A DNA stretch of 7,727 bases from an uncultured Clostridia bacterium (GCA_947628195.1 CANQZB010000045.1:1-7727); one strand, 5' to 3'. Numbered from the stretch's first letter, positions 1 through 5,690 are shown. The notes: generated by a model not told the origin, from the letters alone. Numbers and translations: made by a program.

Positions 1-71
1 TGGCAGACGCGCAAGACTAAGGATCTTGTGGTAGCAATACTGTGCAGGTTCAAGTCCTGTTAGCCGCACCA
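1..71 (+). tRNA. tRNA-Leu, anticodon AAG, 5' end cut off by the window
   Basis: Only the 3' part is present; by comparison with typical bacterial tRNA-Leu (about 87 nt), roughly 16 nt of acceptor and D arm lie off the left edge. Visible parts are the D-arm 3' side (TGGCAGACGC, 1-10), the anticodon stem CAAGA/TCTTG (12-16 and 24-28), a 7-nt loop CTAAGGA (17-23), a long class II variable arm (about 29-43), the T stem-loop (44-60, loop TTCAAGT), the acceptor strand TAGCCGC (61-67), discriminator A68 and an encoded CCA (69-71). The anticodon at 19-21 is AAG, which decodes CUU. The class II arm and A discriminator fit leucine. Most bacteria use G34 for this codon box; A34 normally needs conversion to inosine by a TadA-type deaminase, which would let one tRNA read CUU, CUC and CUA. 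The stems are intact, so it looks functional. Confidence 0.93.
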
Positions 72-78
72 GCGTCAC

Positions 79-137
79 GAACGGCACCTTTGCTAGTTTG
101 CAAAGTGTTGCAAACATAAGCCTAGGTTTGTCCGTTC
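79..137 (+). repeat. Long interrupted hairpin just 3' of tRNA-Leu
   Basis: Inverted repeats nest around a 4-nt loop (AGTG, 104-107). The inner stem GTTTGCAA/TTGCAAAC (96-103 and 108-115) is perfect over 8 bp. Outside it GCT/AGC (92-94 and 119-121), ACCT/AGGT (86-89 and 124-127) and GAACGG/CCGTTC (79-84 and 132-137) can also pair, giving about 21 bp with small internal loops. There is no U-run right after it, so a simple terminator is not obvious. It could stabilise or help process the 3' end of the tRNA transcript, or be a dispersed repeat. Confidence 0.55.
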
Positions 138-141
138 CGCT

Positions 142-176
142 ACTTTTAACGAGCACTTCGTTAACTCGTTAAAAGT
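142..176 (+). repeat. Perfect 12-bp inverted repeat, hairpin
   Basis: ACTTTTAACGAG (142-153) and CTCGTTAAAAGT (165-176) are exact reverse complements around an 11-nt loop. The structure lies between the tRNA and the first protein gene. The following bases are TATTGC rather than a U-run, so a rho-independent terminator is not well supported, although it may act together with the hairpin at 181-200. Confidence 0.6.
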
Positions 177-180
177 TATT

Positions 181-200
181 GCAAAAACTGCGTTTTTTGC
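181..200 (+). terminator. Weak hairpin, possible tRNA terminator
   Basis: GCAAAAA (181-187) pairs with TTTTTGC (194-200) around a 6-nt loop. A run of six T (193-198) forms the 3' arm of the stem. It could end the tRNA transcript, but the T-run lies within the stem instead of after it, so this call is tentative. Confidence 0.3.
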
Positions 201-230
201 CGTTGTTAAACTGAACAAAATGTCTTATTT

Positions 231-235
231 GGAGG
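231..235 (+). promoter_or_regulatory. Ribosome binding site fixing the start at 241
   Basis: GGAGG lies 5 bases before the ATG at 241. The in-frame ATG at 220 lies upstream of this site and has no comparable one, so 241 is the better start. Confidence 0.75.
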
Positions 236-240
236 TTGAA

Positions 241-594
241 ATGAAAAACAATGTTGAAGAATTAATTAAAATTATAAAAAGTGGTGTAGAAATAACTTCA
301 AGCCACGATGATGAACAATTTATTGAAAATGCAATAACTGAAGCAAATAAAGTTGCAACAAATTTTTCTTATAAAGACTGGGAAATTCTTATAAATATGC
401 TACCTATTGAAAGAATTAAAAGTCATGATTATAACAAGATAAAGGGCCCTTCGATTAGATCTATTATTGAGAATGAAGATAGTGCTATCAAGCTTATGAT
501 AAATGATGGTATTTTAAAGGTTATTATTAAAAACGCTCCAAATGATATAAAAAAATTGGCGATTGAAAAAATTAAAAGCATAAAAAATGATTAA
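241..594 (+). CDS. Hypothetical small protein, 117 aa
   Basis: I do not recognise this protein. It is 117 residues long, rich in Lys, Ile, Asn and Glu, has no signal peptide, membrane segment or Cys, and looks mostly helical and cytoplasmic. The C-terminal part (about residues 78-117) resembles short amphipathic helices. The start at 241 is chosen for the GGAGG 5 bases upstream; an in-frame ATG at 220 would add seven residues. It is the first protein gene after tRNA-Leu and is followed, after a 129-bp spacer, by a nuclease-like gene on the same strand. Base composition is clearly more AT-rich than the transporter genes to the right. Small acidic-basic helical proteins of this size include immunity or antitoxin partners, but nothing in the sequence shows that here. 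Confidence 0.7.
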   Translation: MKNNVEELIKIIKSGVEITSSHDDEQFIENAITEANKVATNFSYKDWEILINMLPIERIKSHDYNKIKGPSIRSIIENEDSAIKLMINDGILKVIIKNAPNDIKKLAIEKIKSIKND

Positions 595-603
595 AGAATT
601 TTA

Positions 604-638
604 TAAATAAATTTTTATTTAGAAATCAAATTTGATTT
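604..638. repeat. Adjacent AT-rich palindromes
   Basis: TAAATAA/TTATTTA (604-610 and 615-621) is followed directly by a perfect 16-bp palindrome AAATCAAATTTGATTT (623-638). The second has the symmetry of a dimeric regulator site. The first could instead be a weak hairpin at the end of the preceding gene, but no T-run follows. Confidence 0.45.
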
Positions 639-639
639 A

Positions 640-686
640 TTTTGATTATTTGCGAGAAAAAAATCAAAACAATCGCAAAATCAAAA
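640..686. repeat. Inverted repeat upstream of the nuclease-like gene
   Basis: TTTTGATTATTTGCGA (640-655) and TCGCAAAATCAAAA (673-686) are reverse complements except for a 2-base bulge, giving about 14 bp around a 17-nt spacer. With the palindrome just upstream, the ATCAAA/TTTGAT hexamer occurs five times in 61 bp (625-630, 631-636, 641-646, 663-668, 680-685). It lies 38 bp before the start codon at 724, so an operator or leader structure controlling that gene is plausible. A TATATT at 696-701 could be a -10 element, but no convincing -35 is present. Confidence 0.45.
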
Positions 687-714
687 AAAAGACTTTATAT
701 TATGTTGATACAAA

Positions 715-720
715 AGGAGG
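715..720 (+). promoter_or_regulatory. Strong ribosome binding site with short spacing
   Basis: AGGAGG lies only 3 bases before the ATG at 724. The match to the anti-Shine-Dalgarno is full, but the spacing is shorter than for the other genes here (5-9 bases), which may lower translation. Confidence 0.6.
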
Positions 721-723
721 GGC

Positions 724-1377
724 ATGTTTAGGAATAGAGATTGCGTTTGCGTGATTTGCGGAGAGGAAACGGGAAGTCCGGATTATGACTATTGTTATGA
801 TTGCTTTTATGAAATGAAAGACAAAAAGGATGAAATTTCACATCTATGTAAAAAAGAATTATATAATCTATTTAATTCCACTTTAAAATCTACAAATAAA
901 AACAATTTTGTGGAGAACATGACCCTGCTTCACGCAATTAAGGAATTGAGTTTAGATAAATTCGATGATTACGAAATGTATGAAGATTTAGAGAGTTCAA
1001 TTTTTAACTTTGATGAAAGCGTTAATAAAGATTATAGGTTAAATTATGAAACCAAATATCGTTGCGATGATGGCCATTATGTAAGAAGTAAGGCGGAACA
1101 AATTATAGATAATTGGCTTTACTATCACAATTTTACGCATGCATACGAAAAGCAGTTGACAATAGAAAATATAAATTACATACCAGATTTTTACATTCCA
1201 AAATTTGACCTATACATTGAATATTGGGGAATGGAGAACGAGGAATATATTCAAAAAAGAAAGGCAAAAGAGCAAGCATATAAAAAGGCAAAAATAAAAT
1301 TGTTAGGGATAGAAGAAAGCGACCTTAAAAACCTTGATGATTTATTAGAAAAGCATTTAAAATATATTGATGCGTGA
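724..1377 (+). CDS. Zinc-finger and PD-(D/E)XK nuclease-like protein, 217 aa
   Basis: The N-terminus carries two CxxC knuckles, C9-x2-C12 and C24-x2-C27, as in a small zinc ribbon or treble-clef finger. Residues 45-105 are acidic and probably helical. The C-terminus (about 118-197) shows a restriction-endonuclease-like core: E125 in RSKAEQ, P154-D155-F156 in YIPDFYI and E166 in YIEYWG, followed by a Lys/Glu-rich helix. The S-x-x-E / PDF / IEYxG arrangement resembles nuclease segments found in some UvrD/helicase IV-like proteins and standalone PD-(D/E)XK families. The usual ExK lysine is replaced by W168, so another lysine would have to supply that role, or the site is divergent. A cytoplasmic DNA-acting role is inferred. 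Arg codons are AGA/AGG (five) and CGT (one), with no CGC, unlike the genes to the right. It ends at TGA, and a strong terminator follows. The biological role is unknown. Confidence 0.75.
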   Translation: MFRNRDCVCVICGEETGSPDYDYCYDCFYEMKDKKDEISHLCKKELYNLFNSTLKSTNKNNFVENMTLLHAIKELSLDKFDDYEMYEDLESSIFNFDESVNKDYRLNYETKYRCDDGHYVRSKAEQIIDNWLYYHNFTHAYEKQLTIENINYIPDFYIPKFDLYIEYWGMENEEYIQKRKAKEQAYKKAKIKLLGIEESDLKNLDDLLEKHLKYIDA

Positions 1378-1405
1378 AAATTATTTAAAAATATTATACT
1401 TATAT

Positions 1406-1434
1406 AAAAATTTGGATGTGTTCCAAATTTTTTT
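1406..1434 (+). terminator. Rho-independent terminator
   Basis: AAAAATTTGGA (1406-1416) pairs perfectly with TCCAAATTTTT (1422-1432) around a TGTGT loop. The 3' arm runs into seven T (1428-1434). It lies 29 bases after the stop of the nuclease-like gene and separates the cassette on the left from the transporter operon. Confidence 0.85.
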
Positions 1435-1451
1435 GTGTTTTTTATTATTTG

Positions 1452-1460
1452 TGATATAAT
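1452..1460 (+). promoter_or_regulatory. Candidate extended -10 promoter (distal)
   Basis: TGA-TATAAT has the TGn extension directly before a consensus -10 (1455-1460). A good -35 is missing (TTGTGT at 1433-1438 is poor), which is tolerated for extended -10 promoters. Transcription would begin near 1467, leaving about 150 nt of AT-rich leader before the transporter start at 1618. Confidence 0.45.
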
Positions 1461-1517
1461 CATTATGAAAAAATTATTTTTGAATAGTTTTTAATTTATT
1501 TTTGTAAACAAAAAACA

Positions 1518-1554
1518 TTAATATTTATTTTACATATTTAATAAAAAATATTAA
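1518..1554. repeat. AT-only inverted repeat in the transporter leader
   Basis: TTAATATTT (1518-1526) and AAATATTAA (1546-1554) are perfect 9-bp reverse complements 19 bases apart, just upstream of the proximal promoter candidate. It could be a regulator site, but sequence this AT-rich produces such repeats by chance. Confidence 0.25.
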
Positions 1555-1568
1555 AATGGTTAGCAAAA

Positions 1569-1597
1569 TTGAGTGTTAAATTAATAAATAATATATT
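1569..1597 (+). promoter_or_regulatory. Candidate proximal promoter for the ABC exporter
   Basis: TTGAGT (1569-1574) and TATATT (1592-1597) are separated by 17 bp, matching a housekeeping sigma promoter at 4 of 6 and 5 of 6 positions. Initiation near 1604 would leave a leader of about 14 nt that just contains the ribosome binding site. It competes with the distal candidate at 1452-1460. Confidence 0.45.
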
Positions 1598-1607
1598 GGC
1601 ATTATTT

Positions 1608-1612
1608 GGGAG
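1608..1612 (+). promoter_or_regulatory. Ribosome binding site fixing the start at 1618
   Basis: GGGAG lies 5 bases before the ATG at 1618. A TTG at 1606 is in frame but overlaps this site, so ATG 1618 is preferred. Confidence 0.75.
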
Positions 1613-1617
1613 AGATT

Positions 1618-3366
1618 ATGTTTAAACTTTTAAAGTGCTTAAATAAAAAAGATTGGCTTTTTGCCGTTGTTATTGCAATTACAGTTGTGCTTCAAGTTTG
1701 GCTTGAAATGAAGATGTTAGATTACACCAAGCCTTTAACCAGCCTGCTTGCAACAAATTCAATAACAATGCAAGATGTTTTTATTAATGGCGGATACATG
1801 TTACTTTGTGCGCTTGGCAGTATGATTAGTGCATTTATATGCAGTTATTTTTGCGTGCACGTGGCAAACTCGTTTGCTTATAATATAAGAATTAAGCTCA
1901 ACGATAAAATTTCCAGCTTTTCTTCCAGCGAAATGAAAAGATTTTCCACCGCCAGTTTAATAACGCGCACCACCAACGATGTTACTCAAGTTAAAATGTT
2001 TATTTCAATAGGCTTGCAAATGCTGTTAAAAGCGCCAATAATGGCAATTTGGAGCATTTCTAAAATATCTTCAACTTCAATTCAATGGACAATGGCAACG
2101 CTTATTGCCGTGGTGGTTATAGTTAGCCTTGTGTGCATTATTGTGGGATTAGTTCTTCCCAAATTTAAAAAGGTGCAAAAGCTTATAGATAACCTCAACT
2201 CTTCTATGCGGGAGAATGTTTCGGGCGTTAGGGTTGTGCGTGCGTTTAATGCGGAAGATTATCAGGAACAAAAATTTGAAAACGCCAATTTTGCGCTTAC
2301 AAAAAATCAACTTTTCACATCGCGAACAATGGGCTTGCTTATGCCAATAATGACGGTGTGCATGAACGGCCTTACGCTTGCAATTTATTGGATTGGCGCA
2401 ATTTTAATTAACAATGCGCCTTTGCTTGAACGCGGAGAACTTATAGGAAGCATGACCGAGTTCACACAAATTGCTTTGCGCGTTGTTAGCGCCTTTATTA
2501 TGCTTATAACCGTGTTTATATTTTTGCCAAGAGCGATTGTTTCTTCCAAACGAATAAACGAAGTGCTAGATACAAAACTTGGCATAGAAGATGGCAATTT
2601 ATCTCCAAACAAAAACGATGTTGGCAGTGTTGAATTTAAAGATGTAACATTTAAATATTTTGACGGAAACAGCGAGGTGCTTAAAGACATAACATTTAAG
2701 GCAGAAAAGGGCGAAACTGTTGCCATAATTGGCGCAACTGGCTCGGGCAAAACAACGTTAATTGACCTTATTTCGCGCTTTTACGATGTAACCTCGGGCG
2801 AAGTGCTGGTGGACGGCTTAAATGTTAAAGATTATAAGTTGGAAGAATTAAATAACAAAATAGCGCTAATTTCACAAAAGGCGTGTCTGTTTAAAGGCAC
2901 AATTAAAGATAACATTACATACGGAAGTAACGAACAAATTAGTGATGACGACAATCGCGTTATTAACGCTTTAAAAATGGCAGAAGCGGGCTTTGTTTTT
3001 GACCTTAAAGATGGCGTGTTAAGCCAAGTTGCGCAGGGTGGCACAAACTTTTCTGGCGGGCAAAAGCAGAGGCTTAACATTGCGCGTGCAATTTACAAAG
3101 ATGCAGAAATTATAATTTTTGATGATAGTTTTTCCGCGCTAGATTACAAAACAGATATGCTTGTTAGAAAAAACATAAAACAAAATCTTAAAGATAAAAC
3201 AATTATAATAATTGCCCAACGCATAGGCACAATTCGCAATGCAGATAAAATTTTGGTGTTGGATGAGGGCAAAATTGTTGGCCTTGGCAAGCATGAAGAA
3301 CTTATTAAAACTTGCCCGGTTTATAAAGAAATTGCGCTATCTCAACTTAACAAGGAGGAACTGTAA
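1618..3366 (+). CDS. ABC exporter half-transporter, degenerate-site subunit, 582 aa
   Basis: A type I exporter half-transporter: about six membrane helices in residues 1-310, then a nucleotide-binding domain (about 337-582). Motifs seen are Y347 as A-loop, Walker A GATGSGKTT (372-380), Q420, signature SGGQ (479-482), Walker B ending IIIFD502, and D-loop SALD (506-509). Two catalytic positions are altered: D503 stands where the catalytic Glu normally is, and Q534 replaces the switch-loop His. This is the pattern of the catalytically weak subunit in heterodimeric exporters such as TM287/288 and BmrCD. Its own SGGQ is canonical and would complete the partner's active site. It probably exports drugs, lipids or peptides using ATP; the substrate cannot be read from sequence. 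The stop codon is one base before the partner gene, whose ribosome binding site lies inside this gene, so the two are co-translated. Confidence 0.93.
   Translation: MFKLLKCLNKKDWLFAVVIAITVVLQVWLEMKMLDYTKPLTSLLATNSITMQDVFINGGYMLLCALGSMISAFICSYFCVHVANSFAYNIRIKLNDKISSFSSSEMKRFSTASLITRTTNDVTQVKMFISIGLQMLLKAPIMAIWSISKISSTSIQWTMATLIAVVVIVSLVCIIVGLVLPKFKKVQKLIDNLNSSMRENVSGVRVVRAFNAEDYQEQKFENANFALTKNQLFTSRTMGLLMPIMTVCMNGLTLAIYWIGAILINNAPLLERGELIGSMTEFTQIALRVVSAFIMLITVFIFLPRAIVSSKRINEVLDTKLGIEDGNLSPNKNDVGSVEFKDVTFKYFDGNSEVLKDITFKAEKGETVAIIGATGSGKTTLIDLISRFYDVTSGEVLVDGLNVKDYKLEELNNKIALISQKACLFKGTIKDNITYGSNEQISDDDNRVINALKMAEAGFVFDLKDGVLSQVAQGGTNFSGGQKQRLNIARAIYKDAEIIIFDDSFSALDYKTDMLVRKNIKQNLKDKTIIIIAQRIGTIRNADKILVLDEGKIVGLGKHEELIKTCPVYKEIALSQLNKEEL
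3352..3358 (+). promoter_or_regulatory. Ribosome binding site of the second exporter subunit
   Basis: AAGGAGG, inside the last codons of the upstream gene, lies 9 bases before ATG 3368. It rules out the longer in-frame reading from 3239, which would overlap the upstream gene by about 130 bases. Confidence 0.85.
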
Positions 3367-3367
3367 T

Positions 3368-5161
3368 ATGCCAGGACCATTTATGCGTGCGCGAAGCACT
3401 GAAAAAGAAAAATTTGATGCGCAAAGTTTAAAGAAAATTTTAATTTATTGCAAGCCATATTTGCCAATTATAATTGTAAGTTTAATTTGCGCCATTATTG
3501 GAAGCATAACCACAATTATTGGGCCAGAAAAAGTAAGCGACCTTATAAACATTATTGTTGATGGCATTGTTACCGGCATTGATATGCATGCGTTTATTCA
3601 AATAGCTGTGTTTTTGTTGTGCATTTATGTGGCCGGCGCAATATTTAACTATATTCAGCAATTTTTAATGGCAGATGTAACGCAAAAAACTTCTAAAAAT
3701 TTGCGAACAGATATAATTAAAAAAATTAACAAACTGCCTCTTAAATTTTTTGATACCTCTTCAACTGGCGACATATTAAGTAGGGTTACAAACGATGTGG
3801 ACACAATTTCTCAAACGCTTGGCAGTTCCACCGCAAACCTTATAAGCGCGCTGGTGCTGTTTGTTGGCGTTATTATAATGATGTTCAAAACTAATTGGAT
3901 TTTGGCACTTGTTACAATTTTTGTTTCACTTTTTGGGTTTATGTTTATGGCAATTATTTTAAAACACTCCCAAAAATATTTTAACAGAATGCAAATCTGT
4001 TTGGGTGAACTTAACGGCCATGTGGAAGAAGTGTTTTCTAACTATCAGGTTGTAAAATCTTACAATGCAGTTGATAATGAAAGCGAAAAGTTTAAACGCT
4101 ATAACAAAAACATATTTTCTGTTAGTTGCAAAGCGCAGTTTTTATCCAGCATGATGCAACCAATTATGGCGTTTGTGGGCAACCTTTCGTTTGTGCTTAT
4201 CTTTGCTGTGGGCGTAGCAATTGCATTAAATGGCGGGCATGGGGTTACGCTTGGCACACTTTCCGCTTTTATAATCTACGCTCAGTTGTTTACCCAACCG
4301 CTAACCACTTTGGCGCAGAGCATGACATCTATTCAGCAGGCAAGTGCCGCAAGCAGGCGCGTGTTTGAAATGTTGGACGCAAAAGAACTTGACGATGAAA
4401 CTAACAAAACCTTACAACTAACCGACATTAAAGGCAAAGTGGAATTTAAAAATGTTAAGTTTGGATACAGCGAAAATAAGGTTGTTATTAAAAATTTTTC
4501 GGCGCAAATTTCCCCGGGGCAAAAAGTGGCAATAGTTGGCCCAACAGGCGCAGGCAAAACCACAATAGTAAACCTTTTAATGCGCTTTTACGAAACGGAC
4601 GAGGGCGACATTTTAATTGACGATGTTTCAATTAAAGATTTAACGCGCCAGAATGTGCACAATTTGTTTGACATGATTTTGCAGGATACCTGGCTTTTTG
4701 CTGGCACAGTTAGGGAAAATTTAGTTTATAACAAACATAATGTGCCAGATAGCAAACTAGATGAAGTTTGCAAGGCGGTGGGGTTAAGCCATTTTATTAA
4801 CACCTTGCCAAACGGCTACGACACCGTTTTAAGCGATGTAAGCATAATTAGCGAAGGGCAAAAACAGCAAATTACTATTGCCCGCGCAATGATTAAGGAT
4901 AGCCCTCTTTTAATTTTAGATGAAGCCACCAGCAATGTGGATACGCGCACCGAGCAAGTTATTCAACAGGCGATGGATAATTTAACCAAAGGGCGAACAT
5001 CGTTTATAATTGCGCACAGGCTTTCCACCATTAAAAATGCGGACATAATATTTGTTTTGCGCGATGGCGACATTGTGGAAAGTGGCACTCACCACGAACT
5101 GCTTGAAAAGAACGGCTTTTACGCCGAACTATATAACAGCCAGTTTGCCGATGTGGAATAA
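3368..5161 (+). CDS. ABC exporter half-transporter, catalytic-site subunit, 597 aa
   Basis: The partner subunit of the exporter, with the same layout: about six membrane helices within residues 30-320, then a nucleotide-binding domain (about 357-597). It has Walker A GPTGAGKTT (391-399), Q439, Walker B LLILD518 with the catalytic E519, D-loop SNVD (522-525) and switch H550 in IIAHRLSTI, all canonical. Its signature is SEGQ (495-498) instead of SGGQ. That weakened signature faces the altered Walker B and switch loop of the first subunit, so in the assembled dimer all the defects fall in one ATP site and the other site is complete. This is textbook for heterodimeric multidrug-type exporters. 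It starts one base after the upstream stop, with a strong AAGGAGG. No regulator or accessory gene adjoins it to hint at a substrate. Confidence 0.93.
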   Translation: MPGPFMRARSTEKEKFDAQSLKKILIYCKPYLPIIIVSLICAIIGSITTIIGPEKVSDLINIIVDGIVTGIDMHAFIQIAVFLLCIYVAGAIFNYIQQFLMADVTQKTSKNLRTDIIKKINKLPLKFFDTSSTGDILSRVTNDVDTISQTLGSSTANLISALVLFVGVIIMMFKTNWILALVTIFVSLFGFMFMAIILKHSQKYFNRMQICLGELNGHVEEVFSNYQVVKSYNAVDNESEKFKRYNKNIFSVSCKAQFLSSMMQPIMAFVGNLSFVLIFAVGVAIALNGGHGVTLGTLSAFIIYAQLFTQPLTTLAQSMTSIQQASAASRRVFEMLDAKELDDETNKTLQLTDIKGKVEFKNVKFGYSENKVVIKNFSAQISPGQKVAIVGPTGAGKTTIVNLLMRFYETDEGDILIDDVSIKDLTRQNVHNLFDMILQDTWLFAGTVRENLVYNKHNVPDSKLDEVCKAVGLSHFINTLPNGYDTVLSDVSIISEGQKQQITIARAMIKDSPLLILDEATSNVDTRTEQVIQQAMDNLTKGRTSFIIAHRLSTIKNADIIFVLRDGDIVESGTHHELLEKNGFYAELYNSQFADVE

Positions 5162-5176
5162 ATTAATTTAAAATGC

Positions 5177-5205
5177 TTGACGAATAAAAATATTAATGTT
5201 AATCT
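5177..5205 (+). promoter_or_regulatory. Candidate promoter for the small membrane protein gene
   Basis: TTGACG (5177-5182) and TAATCT (5200-5205) are 17 bp apart, and a TG sits one base before the -10, as in extended -10 promoters. No terminator is seen after the exporter gene, so transcription may also read through. Confidence 0.4.
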
Positions 5206-5217
5206 TACTAAAAACAA

Positions 5218-5222
5218 AGGAG
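5218..5222 (+). promoter_or_regulatory. Ribosome binding site fixing the start at 5229
   Basis: AGGAG lies 6 bases before ATG 5229. An upstream in-frame start at 5196 would lie within the candidate promoter -35/-10 spacer and has no such site. Confidence 0.7.
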
Positions 5223-5228
5223 AAAATT

Positions 5229-5600
5229 ATGAGGGAAGATTATACAAATCTTGGAGAATTTCTTGACAGAGACATTAATCAAATGTCCACAAATGAGAAA
5301 ATATTGATTTTAAACATGCAAAAGGGCCACATATTTAATGTAATTGCATACACAATACTTATTGCATCTCTAATCATAATGAGCGTAGGTGGTGTGATAA
5401 TGCCTCAACTAAGAACGATTGGCTTAATCCTTGTCGGCATAGGATTTGTTGGTTTAATTGTTGCTATAATTTTGTCTGTATGTGTAAGAAAATTTGACGG
5501 CGAAATTGGCATCTATAAATCATTGTCACCTTATCAAAGAAAAATATTTAGGGCTAAAGTAGCCGAACTCAAAAGACTTAAAGACGAGGGAAGTTTTTAA
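5229..5600 (+). CDS. Small membrane protein of unknown function, 123 aa
   Basis: I do not recognise a named family. The protein has a polar, acidic N-terminus (1-33), two hydrophobic helices (about 35-57 and 62-86) joined by a short MPQLRT turn, and a basic C-terminal tail (about 88-123) containing KSLSPYQRKIFRAKVAEL, likely an amphipathic helix. There is no cleavable signal peptide. Both ends are probably on the same side of the membrane; the basic residues after the second helix suggest the cytoplasm. It follows the ABC exporter by 67 bp on the same strand, with a candidate promoter of its own and a good terminator behind it. It could be co-expressed with the exporter, but no motif supports a partnership. 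Confidence 0.8.
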   Translation: MREDYTNLGEFLDRDINQMSTNEKILILNMQKGHIFNVIAYTILIASLIIMSVGGVIMPQLRTIGLILVGIGFVGLIVAIILSVCVRKFDGEIGIYKSLSPYQRKIFRAKVAELKRLKDEGSF

Positions 5601-5604
5601 AATT

Positions 5605-5630
5605 AAAATCTCTAACAAGAGATTTTTTTT
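5605..5630 (+). terminator. Rho-independent terminator
   Basis: AAAATCTCT (5605-5613) pairs with AGAGATTTT (5618-5626) around an AACA loop, and the T-run covers 5623-5630. It begins 4 bases after the stop of the small membrane protein gene and closes the exporter region. Confidence 0.88.
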
Positions 5631-5661
5631 GTTTAAATTTTTTAGTTTTGTTGGTTTTTAG

Positions 5662-5690
5662 TTGAAAATTATTTAAAATTCCTATATAAT
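5662..5690 (+). promoter_or_regulatory. Promoter of the nucleoside hydrolase-like gene
   Basis: TTGAAA (5662-5667) and TATAAT (5685-5690) are separated by exactly 17 bp, close to the housekeeping consensus. Initiation near 5697 gives a leader of about 30 nt before ATG 5728. With the terminator at 5605-5630 upstream, this gene is its own transcription unit. Confidence 0.8.

Noticed and set aside
44..71. Search for a duplicated tRNA 3' end as an attachment-site repeat
   Set aside because: Reading through the window I found no second copy of this stretch; any distal repeat would be outside it.
72..723. CRISPR array or insertion-sequence ends
   Set aside because: The inverted repeats here differ from one another, are not regularly spaced and flank no transposase.
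1375..1410. TGA read as Trp, extending the nuclease-like protein to the next TAA
   Set aside because: Trp is encoded by TGG throughout the window and the extension is AT-rich and featureless; it would also run into the terminator.
1465..1494. Nine-codon reading frame in the exporter leader (possible leader peptide)
   Set aside because: It has no ribosome binding site, would begin at the predicted transcript start, and is expected by chance in such AT-rich DNA.
2385..3080. Minus-strand reading frames inside the first exporter subunit
   Set aside because: They are antisense shadows of conserved ATPase-domain sequence.
3239..3367. N-terminal extension of the second exporter subunit overlapping the first gene
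   Set aside because: The extension is a shadow of the first subunit's frame; AAGGAGG at 3352-3358 and ATG 3368, followed by a normal exporter N-terminus, mark the true start.
4126..4368. Alternative-frame reading frame inside the second exporter subunit
   Set aside because: It is covered by membrane-domain coding sequence of the exporter and has no start signal of its own.
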